Source: Candidatus Gastranaerophilales bacterium | GTDB lineage: Bacteria > Cyanobacteriota > Vampirovibrionia > Gastranaerophilales > Gastranaerophilaceae | DNA: 35,474 nucleotides | Direction: 5' to 3' | Assembly (NCBI GenBank): GCA_944325635.1 | Contig: CALVBD010000011.1 | Location: forward strand, 1 to 35,474 | Part shown: positions 33,565-35,474 of the stretch, piece after piece | Layout: each line of letters begins with the position of its first letter | Position numbering within the stretch: the first letter of the stretch is position 1 | Position numbers and translations under genes: made by a program | The notes under the pieces: generated by a model | What the model was told of the DNA's origin: nothing | The model's input: the letters and a program-made list of their open reading frames with translations, nothing else | Databases searched by the model: none

Positions 33565-35243
33565 TATTTTCCTCTTATAAGTACATATTTGCGTCCTTCA
33601 AGAACCGTTTTGTATTTTAAACCTTCTGCATATTTTGCAAGGTTTTTCTTCTTTATAGATATTAAAGCATCATTTTGTTCAAGTTCTTCTTCAAGATTGT
33701 CGCGTGTCATTTCATCATCTTCGACGTATTTTATATGTGCTCCGTAGTAGTACAAAAGCGAATAACGTCTGTTATCACCAAATGATATCAGTTGATCTTT
33801 TATATCATGAGCATATTTTGCAAATTCCATTAAATCGTTCTGTCCAAACTTGTAGTCAATCAGAAAGAACTGTTTTGTACAAAAGGCAGATACCAGAAGC
33901 GTAAAGATTACATAGGTAAAAAATACGCCCCAAGGTTTATTTTTGACTGCACAAATAATACTTGAAATTCCGCAAAAAGCTACAAACCCTATACACATCC
34001 ATTTTGCAGGGTAAATATCCTGATAAAGCCACTGCGGGAGGAATAATGGTGTAAATAGTGCAATAAAGGCTAAGATTAAACAAAATCCGCCCCATATATA
34101 TACGGAAAGATTAATCGGTTTTTTGTATCTAGCTTCCTCTATATATCCGAGCCACGCAAAGCCGAGAATACATGCAAGATGAACATATATTGGAAGAATA
34201 TAGGTAATAAGTTTTGTGCTGGAAGCTGAGAAGAATAATATTGTGAATATCGCAGCAATCCAGTTAAGAACTAAATATTTCTCTCTGTCGCTCAGTTCAT
34301 TAAAATTAAACTTAAAGCCTTTTAATAATTGAGTACGGAAGTTTTTTACCTTAACAATAATGAGCGCGATTGCCGAGAAAATCCATGGTACCATCCCCCA
34401 TATAAGGTTGACAAAATAGAACCAGAAAGGCTCCGAACGGTCGATATCGTTTGAGGTTAAAAACCTTGCCAGATGGTGTTTTATAATATATTCTTCATAA
34501 AATTCGGGGTTATGAATTTTCAGCATTAACAAATGCCACGGGAGCACAATTAATAGAAAGAAACAAAGCCCAGCAATAAGATACTTGGGTTTAGCCGCAC
34601 TTTTTAGTTTGTCTGCGACTAACAGTGCAAAGAACATTATGCCAAAAGGCAGTACAAATCCCGGGATACCCTTTGCCATAACAGCAAGCCCCGAAAAGAT
34701 ATAGAATAACCATACAAAAAATTTTTTATTTTCTTCCTTACAAAAGAAGGTCAGAAATCCAAACATAACAGAAAATGCAACACAGGTAGAAACAACAATA
34801 TCAAGAATTGCAAATTTTGCAAGGATTACGAATTCAAAACAAGTTGCAAGTATCAGTGAAGAGACCACGCCATAACTTCTTGAGACAACTTTTCTTCCGA
34901 TAAAATATGTCAAAAAGCAGGTTAAAGTTCCGTAGAGTGCCACGGGAAATCTTGCCGTAAATTCGTTAATTTTTCCAAAGATAGCAAACGAAAGGCATTC
35001 ACCCCAGAAAAACAGGGGCGGTTTTTCAAAGAAATAATTATCATCCAAAATGAGTGTCATAAAATCTTTGGTATGGAACATATCTCTTGCCATGGAGACA
35101 TATCTGGTTTCATCCACATCCATAAGCGGATAATTTCCTATGTTATGAAAAAATATAAAATAAAACAGTATACATAACCCGAGAACGGTAAACCATTCGG
35201 GGTGTTTTTTTACGAAATCCAACGTGCGTGTAATCGCATTCAT
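33564..35243 (-). CDS. ArnT/PMT-like glycosyltransferase (GT39 family)
   Basis: This 559-residue membrane protein has the ArnT/PMT signature in its first periplasmic loop: YPLMDVDETRYVSMARDM, with the catalytic Asp-Glu of the family, and then FEKPPLFFWGE. There are about twelve membrane segments and a soluble C-terminal domain of about 100 residues. Such enzymes move a sugar from an undecaprenyl-phosphate carrier to lipid A, protein or glycan at the outer face of the inner membrane. The acceptor is not identifiable. GGGAGAG lies seven bases before the ATG at 35243. It is followed by the YkgJ-type gene with a one-base overlap. Confidence 0.88.
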   Translation of the reverse strand: MNAITRTLDFVKKHPEWFTVLGLCILFYFIFFHNIGNYPLMDVDETRYVSMARDMFHTKDFMTLILDDNYFFEKPPLFFWGECLSFAIFGKINEFTARFPVALYGTLTCFLTYFIGRKVVSRSYGVVSSLILATCFEFVILAKFAILDIVVSTCVAFSVMFGFLTFFCKEENKKFFVWLFYIFSGLAVMAKGIPGFVLPFGIMFFALLVADKLKSAAKPKYLIAGLCFFLLIVLPWHLLMLKIHNPEFYEEYIIKHHLARFLTSNDIDRSEPFWFYFVNLIWGMVPWIFSAIALIIVKVKNFRTQLLKGFKFNFNELSDREKYLVLNWIAAIFTILFFSASSTKLITYILPIYVHLACILGFAWLGYIEEARYKKPINLSVYIWGGFCLILAFIALFTPLFLPQWLYQDIYPAKWMCIGFVAFCGISSIICAVKNKPWGVFFTYVIFTLLVSAFCTKQFFLIDYKFGQNDLMEFAKYAHDIKDQLISFGDNRRYSLLYYYGAHIKYVEDDEMTRDNLEEELEQNDALISIKKKNLAKYAEGLKYKTVLEGRKYVLIRGK

Positions 35244-35317
35244 TTTTACTCTCCCTAATCATACTTCGTGGTAAATAATATCATAAAAAAATATAAATTA
35301 AAACTATGGTGCTGTAT

Positions 35318-35474
35318 GAATACCGAGCAAAGGGGTACAACGGCAATCGTTCCAGTATGTTGTCGTGCCTCAGGCGCTTATGAAGCCGAGCAGAGTCACA
35401 GTTACGTTCCAAAGCAATTTCCGTGCTAAACGCTTCAACAAATGTCGTGGCGTTTTAAGAATATCGAGCAAAGT
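35318..35474. repeat. degenerate direct repeats in the right-edge gap
   Basis: The motif GAATACCGAGCAAAG (35318-35332) recurs as GAAGCCGAGCAGAG (35382-35395) and GAATATCGAGCAAAG (35459-35473), spaced 64 and 77 bases. The intervening pieces also align loosely (CGTTCCA, then CGTGC, then CGCTT). No gene is visible. The repeat may continue beyond the window. Confidence 0.45.

Noticed and set aside
1-35474. Search for tRNA, rRNA, CRISPR arrays and insertion sequences
   Set aside because: No T-loop/D-loop pair, rRNA signature, regularly spaced repeat array or transposase frame was seen by eye. A covariance-model scan would settle the RNA question.

Overview
The window is an AT-rich bacterial chromosome segment with dense, short-gapped genes. 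The gene set points to a gut relative of the Cyanobacteria, most likely Gastranaerophilales / Vampirovibrionia ('Melainabacteria'). The reasons are a dnaN gene directly beside a cluster of TTTTC-type 9-mers (cyanobacterial oriC is also next to dnaN), the EF-hand/YD-repeat and C-GCAxxG-C-C proteins, and a cyanobacterium-like mix of housekeeping genes in a non-photosynthetic context. This assignment is inference; no rRNA gene is present to prove it.

Layout. 1-1418 is the 5' part of a minus-strand EF-hand / YD-like / LysM protein. 1718-6531 holds bioB, a small membrane protein, a polytopic glycosyltransferase-like protein and metG. 6532-6839 is a repeat-rich gap, followed by a second EF-hand/YD-like protein. 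7853-9501 holds dnaN and a strong candidate oriC: six exact TTTTCTACA 9-mers plus one near-match beside an AT-only stretch, followed by an orphan promoter-terminator pair. 9502-10024 is a small helical protein divergent from an HTH regulator. 10105-13093 is the dnaG-rpoD operon. 13234-16532 holds an unusual receiver-first histidine kinase, a XerD-like recombinase, a BioD-like protein with altered active-site residues and a 57-aa protein. 16548-17981 repeats the divergent HTH / small helical protein arrangement and ends with a XerC-like recombinase. 18077-21098 holds a secreted TPR protein, a small protein, engB and a Cys-rich small protein. 21159-21774 has three tandem hairpins and two small genes. 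21929-23529 is an overlapping operon (C-GCAxxG-C-C protein, CrcB/Fluc, endonuclease IV-like). 23623-24535 has a hairpin leader and two tandem paralogous small proteins. 24606-26080 has a type IV pilin-like gene put out of frame by a 12-base G tract, and a CheD-like protein. 26081-27037 is a gene-free nest of REP-like repeats. 27038-31520 holds lepA, a small protein, and a three-gene operon ending in prmC with a DUF3137-type protein. 31616-35243 holds an ArsB/NhaD-type transporter, a YkgJ-type protein and an ArnT-like transferase.

The region joins replication and information-processing genes (dnaN, candidate oriC, dnaG, rpoD, both Xer recombinases, metG, lepA, prmC, engB) with accessory surface and regulatory genes. 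The most notable points are the variant DnaA-box cluster, the probable phase-variable pilin, the duplicated HTH / small-protein module with near-identical promoters, and several genes whose TATAAT -10 box lies only 6-8 bases before the ATG, which suggests leaderless mRNAs.
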